Translations under genes and position numbers: made by a program
NCBI GenBank assembly: GCA_035689185.1
Contig: DASSLY010000069.1
Span: 25,920 to 89,919, forward strand
Reading direction: 5' to 3'
Source of the DNA: DASSLY01 sp035689185
GTDB taxonomy: Bacteria > Actinomycetota > Actinomycetes > Actinomycetales > Dermatophilaceae
Length of the DNA: 64,000 nucleotides
Part shown: positions 15,567 through 24,563 of the stretch, piece after piece
Layout: each line of letters opens with the position of its first letter
Position numbering within the stretch: position 1 is the stretch's first letter
The notes under the pieces: generated by a model
Seen by the model: the letters and a program-made list of their open reading frames with translations, nothing else
What the model was told of the DNA's origin: nothing
Database searches by the model: none

Positions 15567-18500
15567 CGATCAACAACGACCTGTTCATCCGGCACCCGCT
15601 GAGCTTCGAGATTCCGAACGATGGTGTCACCAACGTCGACCGTCCCGAGGATTCCAACCAGTGGGACGTCCTCAAGTACGAGCTGGAGAGCTTCGTGTGC
15701 GAGGGCGAGTACGAGCACGGCCTCCAACGCATCCTCGACTCGTACACCGGCCACCGGAACCGGACGACGCAGCCTGCTGTGTGGGTCTCGGGCTTCTACG
15801 GCAGCGGTAAGTCCCACCTCGTCCGCGTGCTTCAGCACCTGTGGGCCGACACGAAGTTCCCGAATGGTGCGAGTGCGCGGGGCCTGACCAACATCCCGCA
15901 AGGCATCCAGGACCAGCTGACGGAGCTGACCACCCTCGGCCGCCGGGATGGCGCCGCACCGTGGGCCGCCGCAGGCGCGCTCGACCGCAGCGGAGACACC
16001 CTCAACTCGGTGTTCCTCTCCATCGTCCTCGGGGCGGCTGGACTGCCCACGCGTGTCGCGCCCGCCCAGGTGGCGCTGTGGCTCGCGAGCAAAGGTCACC
16101 TCGATGCCGTCCGTGACCACATCACGGCCAACGGCGGTGACTTCATCGAGGAGCTGGGCGAGTACAACCTCAGCACGCGGCTCGCGAACGCTATCCTCGC
16201 GTCCGACCCGGAGTTCGCCGCATCGGCGAAGGACGTGCGGGTGGCGCTTCGCAGCCAGTTCCCGCCGGACACGCGGTCGTACTCCACGGACGAAACGATC
16301 GCGCTGCTCAAGAAGATCCTTGAGTACGTCGGTGATGGACAGATTCCGCCGTCGCTGATCGTCCTCGACGAAGTGCAGCAGTACGTCAGCGGCGACGGCG
16401 GCCGGGCGATGGAGGTGCAGAACCTCGTCGAGTCAGTATCGCGCGAACTCGACGGTCGGGTGCTGCTCGTCGCCACAGGTCAGCAGGAGCTGACGGCCGA
16501 CTCGACGCTCCAGAAGATTCAGGACCGCTTCACAGTCAAGGTTGTGCTCAAGAACCAGGACGTCGATGCCGTCGTCCGCCGTGTCCTCCTCAGCAAGGAG
16601 CCCGCGAAGAAGCCCGGTCTCGACAGCACGCTGGCGTCGGTCGCCGGCCAGATCTCCCGACAGCTCATCGGGAGCAAGATTCAGCACACCACCGAGGACG
16701 ACAAGGACCTCGCCGAGGACTACCCGCTTCTTCCCGTGCGCCGTCGATTCTGGGAGAGCGTGCTCCGCCAGGCCGACGCCGGCCGCGCCGGACAACTGCG
16801 CTCCCAGCTCCGCATCGTGCACGAGGCGAACCGCAAGGTCGCGCCCGAGTCGGTGGGCACCGTGGTTGGTGCCGACTTCCTCTACGCCCAGAAGAACGAG
16901 GACTTGAACGGCGCCGGGCTGCTCCTCAAAGAGACGCAGACTCTGATCCACGAGCAGGGTCAGAAGGATGCCCTGCGCGGGCGCATCCTTGGCCTCATCC
17001 ACCTCATCGGCTTGCTCCCAACGACAGGCCACGGTGACATCGGCGTGCGCGCCACGGCAGACCACCTCGTCGACCTGCTCGTTGAAGACCTCGCCCACGA
17101 CGGCGACCGGCTTCGGCAGGAAGTCACTGCCGTACTCGAAGCACTAGCCGAGGAGGGCGTGATCCAGCAGGACGGCGAGGAATTCCGTCTTCAGACGAAG
17201 GCGGGCCGCGAGTGGGACGAGGCGTTCCGCAGGCACCACGCGCAGGTCACTGACAGTGAGGTGAGCACCGAGCGCGATTCGCTGTTGCTCTCGGAGGTCG
17301 GTCGGTCGCTGCCCGCTTCGATCCAGCAGGGGCGTGCCAAGGAGTCGCGCAAGCTTGCGCTGCACGCCGACGCCACGCTCCCGCCTGACTCAGACGCGAT
17401 CCCGGTGTGGCTCCGCTCAGAGTGGGACGAAGGAATCACGGCGAAGCAGTTCGACGAGGCCGCCCGCAGCCTCGGCGTCGACTCGCCGATTGTCCTCGTC
17501 CACCTCGCTCGTCTCCAGGCCCCTGCCTTCGCGGCGGCCGTCCGCAACAAGCTCGGCTCGCAGCGAGTAATCGACCAGCAGGGAATCCCGCAGGACGACG
17601 AGGGTAAGCAGGCCCGAAGCGCGATGCAGACGCGCCTCAACCGTGCAACGGACCAGGTGAACGCCCACGTTCGCGACGTCATCTCCAAGGCGAACGTCCT
17701 CCTTGGCGGCGGCACGGCACCGAGCGGAGTCACTCTGCGCGAGAGGATCGCGGCGGGCGCACAGGATGCCGCGACCCGTCTCTTTCCGCGGTTCGCCGAG
17801 GCAGACGACTATCGCTGGCCGCTGGTCATCGCTAGGGTCAAGAACGGGTCGGCGGCAGATGCCCTCAAGGCCGTCCAACACGACGCAGACCCCGAGCAGC
17901 ACCGCGTCGTCAAGGAAGTGCTGAGCCACATCGGTTCGGCGGGAACCTCCGCGAGCGAGGTTGACAAGGCGGTCACGTCGAAGCCGCTCGGCTGGCCGAG
18001 GGACGCGCTCATGGCCGCCCTTGGTGTACTCCTCGACACCGGGGTGATCCGAGCGACGCTCAACGGAAGCGATGCAACTACTGCCGACGTACTCAAGCAG
18101 ACCCGCCTCGGCAATGTGCAGCTCCGCCGGGAAGTAACAGTGCTCAAGCCCGCTGAGAAGATCCAGGCGCGCCAGGTGCTGAGCACCCTCGGCTTCCCGA
18201 CCGACAACAATGGACTCGTCTCGGCCGTCGAACAGGCCATCAAGTCGCTCATCGATCGCGCGAAGGACGTGAGCGGACCCGCACCGCTTCCGGACATCAG
18301 CGTCCCGAGCAACATCCAGGTCATCATCAGCAGCTCCGGCAACGACCGCGTGCACGCCCTGTTGGGCGCGAAAGGCGACCTCACGAGCTTCAACGAAAAG
18401 CTCGCGCAGTATGAGCGGCGGCGCAAGAGCCGGGCGCCTTCGCTGGAACTGGCGCGTGCGCTTGCCACGTCCTCCTCGGGGCTCGATGCCGCAGCGGCGG

Positions 18501-19018
18501 CCCGTAACCGCTTTGAGGCACTGGTCGTGAGCCGCGACCTCCTCGCCGAGGCCGACCCTGTCTCCCCGATCGTCAAGGAACTGGCTGACGCGCTCCGCGA
18601 CGCGGTCCACGCAGCTGCGGGCGCTCTGATCGCTGCTCGCAAGGAGGCCGTCGAGCGTCTGGAACAGCAGTCGGCATGGAAGGCGCTCGACCAGGCGCAG
18701 CGCGAAGAACTCCTTGGGGCAAATCACCTCACGGAAGAGCCTGAGCCGAACCTGGCTGATCCTTCGGCTGTGCTGGCGGCAGCCCAGGCGCGCCCCCTGC
18801 AGGGATGGACCGCCGAGCTGGACGCGATCCCGCAGCGCGCCTCACGCGCACTGGAGGCCGCCCTCCGGCTCACGACCCCTGCGGCGACGACCGCCACGGT
18901 CACTGTCTCGACGGCGAGCCTGAGCAGCCCAGACGAGGTTGAGCGGTACATCGACGATCTGCGCACGAAACTCCTCGATGCCCTGAGCAGCAATGACACC
19001 GTCGTGGTGAGGGCCTGA
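15563..19018 (+). CDS. brxC: BREX ATPase BrxC
   Basis: A 1,151-residue P-loop protein, the size usual for type 1 BrxC. Walker A is GFYGSGKS at residues 77-84. Walker B is SLIVLDEVQQY near residue 264, followed by the sensor strand LLVATGQQE. The long C-terminal two thirds are helical with a coiled-coil-like stretch near residues 935-1030. The GTG start overlaps the brxB stop by four bases. BrxC is an ATPase that cooperates with PglZ and PglX in host methylation and phage exclusion; its mechanism is not settled. Confidence 0.92.
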   Translation: MTINNDLFIRHPLSFEIPNDGVTNVDRPEDSNQWDVLKYELESFVCEGEYEHGLQRILDSYTGHRNRTTQPAVWVSGFYGSGKSHLVRVLQHLWADTKFPNGASARGLTNIPQGIQDQLTELTTLGRRDGAAPWAAAGALDRSGDTLNSVFLSIVLGAAGLPTRVAPAQVALWLASKGHLDAVRDHITANGGDFIEELGEYNLSTRLANAILASDPEFAASAKDVRVALRSQFPPDTRSYSTDETIALLKKILEYVGDGQIPPSLIVLDEVQQYVSGDGGRAMEVQNLVESVSRELDGRVLLVATGQQELTADSTLQKIQDRFTVKVVLKNQDVDAVVRRVLLSKEPAKKPGLDSTLASVAGQISRQLIGSKIQHTTEDDKDLAEDYPLLPVRRRFWESVLRQADAGRAGQLRSQLRIVHEANRKVAPESVGTVVGADFLYAQKNEDLNGAGLLLKETQTLIHEQGQKDALRGRILGLIHLIGLLPTTGHGDIGVRATADHLVDLLVEDLAHDGDRLRQEVTAVLEALAEEGVIQQDGEEFRLQTKAGREWDEAFRRHHAQVTDSEVSTERDSLLLSEVGRSLPASIQQGRAKESRKLALHADATLPPDSDAIPVWLRSEWDEGITAKQFDEAARSLGVDSPIVLVHLARLQAPAFAAAVRNKLGSQRVIDQQGIPQDDEGKQARSAMQTRLNRATDQVNAHVRDVISKANVLLGGGTAPSGVTLRERIAAGAQDAATRLFPRFAEADDYRWPLVIARVKNGSAADALKAVQHDADPEQHRVVKEVLSHIGSAGTSASEVDKAVTSKPLGWPRDALMAALGVLLDTGVIRATLNGSDATTADVLKQTRLGNVQLRREVTVLKPAEKIQARQVLSTLGFPTDNNGLVSAVEQAIKSLIDRAKDVSGPAPLPDISVPSNIQVIISSSGNDRVHALLGAKGDLTSFNEKLAQYERRRKSRAPSLELARALATSSSGLDAAAAARNRFEALVVSRDLLAEADPVSPIVKELADALRDAVHAAAGALIAARKEAVERLEQQSAWKALDQAQREELLGANHLTEEPEPNLADPSAVLAAAQARPLQGWTAELDAIPQRASRALEAALRLTTPAATTATVTVSTASLSSPDEVERYIDDLRTKLLDALSSNDTVVVRA

Positions 19019-19020
19019 CC

Positions 19021-22000
19021 ATGACCACGGCAACGATCACCGTCCTGAACTCTGACCAACGGCGTTTCCTCGACGCCCAGACGCAACGCGCCCGCGAGGC
19101 GGCACAGCGCGCAGCCGAAGACGCACTGCGCGCACTCGCGGTCGGCGAGCCAAGCCGACCGGCCTACCTGAGCGACGAACAGAACAAGGTTCGCTTGGCG
19201 CTACGCGACAAGGCCCGGCAACTCGGCGATGACACCTCCCGAGTGAGCGCGCCGCTCACCAACCTGATCCATGACCTCGCCTATGAGCAGTGGCACCGCT
19301 TGCTGTTCGCGCGCTTCCTGGAAGTCAACGGACTCCTGCGACACGCCGAGTACCGCGACATCCCGTTGTCCTTGGAGGACTGCGGCGACCTTGCGTCCGA
19401 CCTCGGCGAGCCCGACGCGTGGGCCGTCGCCGCTCGCTTCGCGTCGGAGATCCTGCCCGGTGTGTTCCGCCTGACCGACCCTGCGGTGCAGGTGCGATTC
19501 GCGGCCGAACACCGGAACGCGTTGGAGCGTCTTCTGCTGGATATCCCGGCGGAGGTGTTCACGACCGAAGACGCGCTCGGATGGGTCTACCAGTTCTGGC
19601 AGACGGCCGAGAAGAAGCGGGTGAACGACTCCGGCGTCAAGATCGGCGGTGCCGACCTCTCGCCCGTGACACAGTTGTTCACCGAGAATTACATGGTCCG
19701 CTTCCTGCTGGAGAACTCCCTTGGCGCATGGTGGGCGGCGCGGTACCCCGAGTCGCCGCTCATTGGAGCCTGGGAGTATCTCCGCCGCAACGAGGATGGC
19801 ACTCCCGCCGCGGGCTCGTTCAGCGACTGGCCCGAGTGCGCCGCCGACGTGACCGTGATGGACCCCTGCTGCGGCTCCGGTCACTTCCTCGTCGCCATGT
19901 TCGGCATGCTCTGGCGCATGCGCGCCGAGGAAGAAGGCATCACGCCGGCCGAGGCACAAGACGCCGTGCTCCGCGACAACATCCACGGCCTCGAACTCGA
20001 CCCACGCTGCACCCAGATCGCGACATTCAATGTTGCTCTGGAAGCCTGGAAGCAGGGCGGTTTTCGTGACCTGCCCGCTCCGCAGATCGCCTGCTCAGGT
20101 GTACCCGTACGTGGTTCGCGACATGATTGGGAAACGCTCGCAGGCGACGACGCCCATCTCGGTCAAGCAATGGCGCGTCTCCACTCACTCTTCCGTGACG
20201 CAGACACACTTGGATCGCTCATCAATCCTCGCCCGACGAACAGTGGTGGTGGTCTGTTCGGTGCCGATCTACTTCTGGGTGTGACGCCTGGCGACCTTCG
20301 TGCCCTGCTTGCCGATGCACTTCGCACGGAGCGACAGGATGACACTGTTCTTGGGCACGCCGCAGATGAGGTTGTTCACGCGGTGGGACTGCTCTCGCAG
20401 CAGTACACGCTGGTCGCCACGAACCCGCCCTACCTGACGCGCGGTTCGATGGATACGCGGCTCCAGAACTATGTGGACATCCACCATCCGAACGCGCGCG
20501 CAGACATTGCGACGGCATTCATCGAGAGAGGGCTCGATTTCCTGGCTCCGGGTGGATCGCTCGCCGTCGTCTCTCCACAAGCGTGGCAGTTGCTCACGTC
20601 TTATGCCGATCTCCGATCGGAACTGCTGCGGAGCTACCGCTTCGATACAGTTGCCCGCCTTGGATCGGGGGCGTTCCGGCAGATTTCGGGCGAAGTAGTC
20701 AAGGTGACGCTCAGCATCATCTCTGCGACTGAGCCGACGCCAAACCACGCCTTCGTCGGGTTGATGGCGCATCAGACGGCGGGCGCGGATGCGAAGGCGA
20801 CAGCGCTGCGAACCCAAGGTGCGCTCGAAGCGTTCCAGTCGAGTCAATTGAAGAATCCGGATAGTCGCATCACGCTGACCTACATCGAACCTGGGACCCT
20901 GCTTGCTCGGTATGCCGACGGTCTTCAAGGGATCAAGACCGGCGACGACCCGCGCTTCCGTCGGTGCTTCTGGGAGATCGACGACGTCGCGCAGTCGACG
21001 TGGAGTCATTTCCTGTCCTCTGTTCCAGCAACCGTCCCGTATGGCGGGCGAAGTTACGTCGTGCACTGGGAGAAGGGCGCCGGTGCGATGGCGCAGAGCA
21101 GCGGCGCCCGAATTGTTGGAAGGAGTGCATGGGGTAAGCGTGGCGTCTTGGTGAGCCAGATGAGCCGGACGCTGCCCGTGACCATGTATACGGGCGAGCT
21201 CTTCGATACGAACGCGTCGCCCATCGTTCCGCACGATCCTCAGGATCTGGGTGCGATTTGGGCATACTGCTCAAGCGCGGAGTTCGCTGAAGACGTCCGG
21301 GACATCGATGACTCGCTCAAGGTCACGAACTCAACGCTTGTGAAGGTCGCGTTCGAGCGGGACCGCTGGAGGAAGGTGTCCGCTGAGATGGGCCCACTTC
21401 CAGTCCCTCGCTCCGATGACCCAACTCAGTGGCTCTTCACGGGCGAAGTTATTACCGCTGAGCAACCGCTCCAGGTCGCGGTAGCACGAGTCCTCGGCTA
21501 TCGCTGGCCCAGCCAAGGGGAAGACAGTCTCCAGAGATTCCAGGATACTGACGGTATCGCGGCGCTCGTTTCGCTTCCGGGCGAGCCGGATCTGGTCACA
21601 CGGCTTCGCGAACTCCTCTCTGCGGCGTACGGCGCCGAATGGTCCAGCACCTTCGAACGTGCTTTGGTGAACAACGCTGGCGGGACGAATGGCAGGCTTG
21701 AGGACTGGCTTCGTGACGCCTTCTTTGCCCAACACTCGAAGTTATTCGGAAACCGTCCGTTTCTGTGGCAGATCTGGGACGGTCGGAGCGATGGATTCTC
21801 GGCGATCGTCAACTACCACAAGCTTGATCGCCGCACGCTCGAGAAACTGACGTTCACGTCGCTGGGTGCATGGATCGACCGGCAGAAGCACGAAGTCCGC
21901 GCAGAGCGGGCTGGGGCCGACGCTCGGCTTGCCGCCGCTGAGGAACTCCAGCGCAGGCTCAAGCTCATCCTCGAAGGCGCACCGCCCTACGACGTGTACG

Positions 22001-22233
22001 TGCGGTGGAAGCCCATGGCCGAGCAGCCGATCGGCTGGGAGCCTGACCTCGACGATGGCGTGCGCCTCAACATCCGGCCGTTCGTGACTGCCGGTGTGCT
22101 CCGGGCGAAGGTGAACGTGCACTGGAAGAAGGACCGCGGGACGAACCCCGACGGATCGGAGCGGTACAACGATCTGCACCCAACGCTCGACGAGCGCCGC
22201 GCAGCCCGGCGTGAGGCGGAGGCTGCCGGATGA
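19021..22233 (+). CDS. pglX: BREX adenine-specific DNA methyltransferase PglX
   Basis: A 1,070-residue N6-adenine methyltransferase. The AdoMet motif is DPCCGSGHF near residue 281, and the catalytic motif is NPPY at residue 468. An N-terminal helical domain precedes them, and a large C-terminal region carries the target-recognition part. It begins 2 bp after brxC and overlaps pglZ by four bases. PglX modifies one strand of a non-palindromic 5-7-bp host motif in known type 1 systems, marking self DNA; the recognised sequence cannot be read from the protein. Both catalytic motifs are intact, so the enzyme should be active. Confidence 0.93.
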   Translation: MTTATITVLNSDQRRFLDAQTQRAREAAQRAAEDALRALAVGEPSRPAYLSDEQNKVRLALRDKARQLGDDTSRVSAPLTNLIHDLAYEQWHRLLFARFLEVNGLLRHAEYRDIPLSLEDCGDLASDLGEPDAWAVAARFASEILPGVFRLTDPAVQVRFAAEHRNALERLLLDIPAEVFTTEDALGWVYQFWQTAEKKRVNDSGVKIGGADLSPVTQLFTENYMVRFLLENSLGAWWAARYPESPLIGAWEYLRRNEDGTPAAGSFSDWPECAADVTVMDPCCGSGHFLVAMFGMLWRMRAEEEGITPAEAQDAVLRDNIHGLELDPRCTQIATFNVALEAWKQGGFRDLPAPQIACSGVPVRGSRHDWETLAGDDAHLGQAMARLHSLFRDADTLGSLINPRPTNSGGGLFGADLLLGVTPGDLRALLADALRTERQDDTVLGHAADEVVHAVGLLSQQYTLVATNPPYLTRGSMDTRLQNYVDIHHPNARADIATAFIERGLDFLAPGGSLAVVSPQAWQLLTSYADLRSELLRSYRFDTVARLGSGAFRQISGEVVKVTLSIISATEPTPNHAFVGLMAHQTAGADAKATALRTQGALEAFQSSQLKNPDSRITLTYIEPGTLLARYADGLQGIKTGDDPRFRRCFWEIDDVAQSTWSHFLSSVPATVPYGGRSYVVHWEKGAGAMAQSSGARIVGRSAWGKRGVLVSQMSRTLPVTMYTGELFDTNASPIVPHDPQDLGAIWAYCSSAEFAEDVRDIDDSLKVTNSTLVKVAFERDRWRKVSAEMGPLPVPRSDDPTQWLFTGEVITAEQPLQVAVARVLGYRWPSQGEDSLQRFQDTDGIAALVSLPGEPDLVTRLRELLSAAYGAEWSSTFERALVNNAGGTNGRLEDWLRDAFFAQHSKLFGNRPFLWQIWDGRSDGFSAIVNYHKLDRRTLEKLTFTSLGAWIDRQKHEVRAERAGADARLAAAEELQRRLKLILEGAPPYDVYVRWKPMAEQPIGWEPDLDDGVRLNIRPFVTAGVLRAKVNVHWKKDRGTNPDGSERYNDLHPTLDERRAARREAEAAG

Positions 22234-24563
22234 CGCTCGTTCGTGCCGTTGTTGCCAAGGCGCTCCGCGACGCCGCCGCATTCAACGCGGCGGCCAACTC
22301 TGCCCCTGCGGCCGTGCTGTGGGCCGACCCCGATCGCACGTGGGAGCCGGTCATCCGCAGCCTCCAGGAGGCGGTGCCTATCCTCGTTCTCGGCGAGTAC
22401 GACCCCGCAACCGCACAGGGTCCGGCGCTCTGGGTTCGAGCCGTTCTTTCCTCACCCGAGTCAGCCGAACTACCGGCCTACGTTGCGCAGCGCGATGAGC
22501 GCAACCCGTGGGTGATCTACCTGCCCGGGGTCAGCAGAGGCTCCGTGGCCGAGGCGTCCGCTCTTGCCGACTCGCTCGCGCCGCTGGCGGAAGTCGCGAT
22601 CCGGTCCAACTGGTGGCCGTCCGCACTCGGCCAGACGCCGTGGACGCCGCACTCGTTCCTCGCGTCAAAGCAGGGTGCAGGGCTCGACATCGCGGGCGAT
22701 GCCGCGACGAGGGCCGCCCTCGCGCAGGTACTGGACAAGATCTTCTTCGAGGACATTGACGACCTCAAGCGCATGGGCCGACTCGACTCGTCGCGCCTGC
22801 ACCACTTCGTTCTCGATGACTCGGTGCGTACCCTCCTCGAATGGATGAACGACCCAGACATTGTGCGAGCCTCACTCGAAGGCGCGCGATGGCAGGCCCT
22901 CATCGCCTCCTGCAAGTCCGTCTACGGCTTTAGCCCCGAGAAGGACGGCCCGCTCACCGCGGCGAGCAGGCTCGGAAGCCGAACCGGAGAGTGGAGCGCG
23001 GTTTGGCAGCGGTTCGCCGAAAACCCCGCCCGCTATCCGAGCATCCCCGCACTCCTCGACCAGGCTCGTCCCTCGGTCGTGCCGCTCTTCGGAGACACCG
23101 AACTGCATCCCGACTCCTGGCCCTCGTGGAATCGGGACCAGGAAGAGGCGTTGCGAACCGCGCTCGGTGCGCTCGCGACACACCATGACCCACGAGGACG
23201 GATCGTCGGACTTGCTGGCGCACACTCGGCGCGGGAAGACAACGTCTGGGCCACTCTCGGGCTGGCACCGCTCGCGCGTGCTGTCGGGTACCTGGCCGAA
23301 CTTGCAGATCGCGTTGCTACCGCCTCGTCGGCGACAGACCTCAAGACTCAAGTCGCCTGGTACGGCGATGAAGGACACACGATCGACGACCTCGCTCTGC
23401 GGGCGATCTCGGCGGCCAAGAGCGCGCAAGACAGGGCCGCCATATCGGCTGCGCTTGGCGCGCTCTACGACCCCTGGGTGGACCGGTCGGCGCGGGCGTT
23501 CCAGAAGGCTGCGGTAAGCAGTTACTCCGGGCAGACTGGCCTCGACATCGGAGCGGAAACCGCCGTCGTCTACGTCGACGCGCTGCGCGTCGACCTGGCC
23601 GCACGCGTGGCGAGGCGGCTGTCGCCCCTCGTCGCTGCTGTCGAGACACGGTTGGCCGCATTCCCCAGCCTGACACCGACCGGGCAGCCGGCGGTCGCCC
23701 CCATCGCGGTCACCACGGGCGGCGGCACAGCCTTCGACGCTGCCGACGATCAGGGCCGATCCCTCAAGGGTGCGGTTCTGCGCTCGGCACTCGCGAGCGC
23801 GAACGTTCAGTTCCTTGAGTGGGACGCCGCCGAGGTCGGAGATCCCAGCGGAAAGGCTTGGACGCAGACGAACTCGATCGACTCGCTCGGCCACTCGCAT
23901 GGGCACGCTCTCGCCGATCTCGTCGACCAACAGCTCGACCTCGTCGCCGAGCGCGTTCGCGCTCTGCTCGACGCTGGGTGGCGGAAGGTTGTCATCGTCA
24001 CCGATCACGGGTTTCTCTTACCCGGGCGGCCAGCGCAGAAGGTCAACCTGCCGCTACAGGTCACCGAAGGTGACGCGGCACGCAAGCCGCGTGTGGCACG
24101 GTTGAAGGCGGCTGCGGCGCGCCCGGACTTCCCAATCCTGCGCTGGACGTGGGACTCGTCCGTCGACATGGTAAGTGCACCGGGAGCCGCGGCGTTCGAG
24201 GCGGGCCGTCTGTACGAGCACGGCGGGTTGAGCCTCCAAGAGTGTGTGATTCCCGTTGTCACGGTCACGCGCGGCGACACGGGCATAGCGCCCGTGCAAA
24301 TCGAGGCTGTCCGGTGGACCGGACAGCGATGCCGCATCGACTACGGCCCAGCCGAGGCCGACATCGTCGCCGAGATTCGCCTCCGACCCGCCGACGCGTC
24401 GAGCACCGTCGGTGGCCCGAAGCCGCCCGCAGAGCCGGGCGAAGTCAAGGTGCTCGTCGATGAGGAGGAGGCCCCCGCTGGGGCGGTCGCGTGGGTCGTG
24501 TTCCTTGACCCGAACGGCGTGGTCGTAGCTCAGACACAAACCACGGTGGGAGGTACCGAATGA
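22230..24563 (+). CDS. pglZ: BREX phosphatase-fold protein PglZ
   Basis: A 777-residue protein. The alkaline-phosphatase-like core is visible as VVYVDALRVDLAARVARRLS near residue 446 and VVIVTDHGFLLP near residue 588, where Asp and His bind metal. Between them lies HSHGHALADL, another conserved segment. The N-terminal 400 residues are helical, and the C-terminus is a beta domain. PglZ is required in every BREX type. It has been linked to a metal-dependent hydrolase activity, and its true substrate is unknown. It overlaps pglX upstream and brxL downstream by four bases each. Confidence 0.92.
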   Translation: MTLVRAVVAKALRDAAAFNAAANSAPAAVLWADPDRTWEPVIRSLQEAVPILVLGEYDPATAQGPALWVRAVLSSPESAELPAYVAQRDERNPWVIYLPGVSRGSVAEASALADSLAPLAEVAIRSNWWPSALGQTPWTPHSFLASKQGAGLDIAGDAATRAALAQVLDKIFFEDIDDLKRMGRLDSSRLHHFVLDDSVRTLLEWMNDPDIVRASLEGARWQALIASCKSVYGFSPEKDGPLTAASRLGSRTGEWSAVWQRFAENPARYPSIPALLDQARPSVVPLFGDTELHPDSWPSWNRDQEEALRTALGALATHHDPRGRIVGLAGAHSAREDNVWATLGLAPLARAVGYLAELADRVATASSATDLKTQVAWYGDEGHTIDDLALRAISAAKSAQDRAAISAALGALYDPWVDRSARAFQKAAVSSYSGQTGLDIGAETAVVYVDALRVDLAARVARRLSPLVAAVETRLAAFPSLTPTGQPAVAPIAVTTGGGTAFDAADDQGRSLKGAVLRSALASANVQFLEWDAAEVGDPSGKAWTQTNSIDSLGHSHGHALADLVDQQLDLVAERVRALLDAGWRKVVIVTDHGFLLPGRPAQKVNLPLQVTEGDAARKPRVARLKAAAARPDFPILRWTWDSSVDMVSAPGAAAFEAGRLYEHGGLSLQECVIPVVTVTRGDTGIAPVQIEAVRWTGQRCRIDYGPAEADIVAEIRLRPADASSTVGGPKPPAEPGEVKVLVDEEEAPAGAVAWVVFLDPNGVVVAQTQTTVGGTE

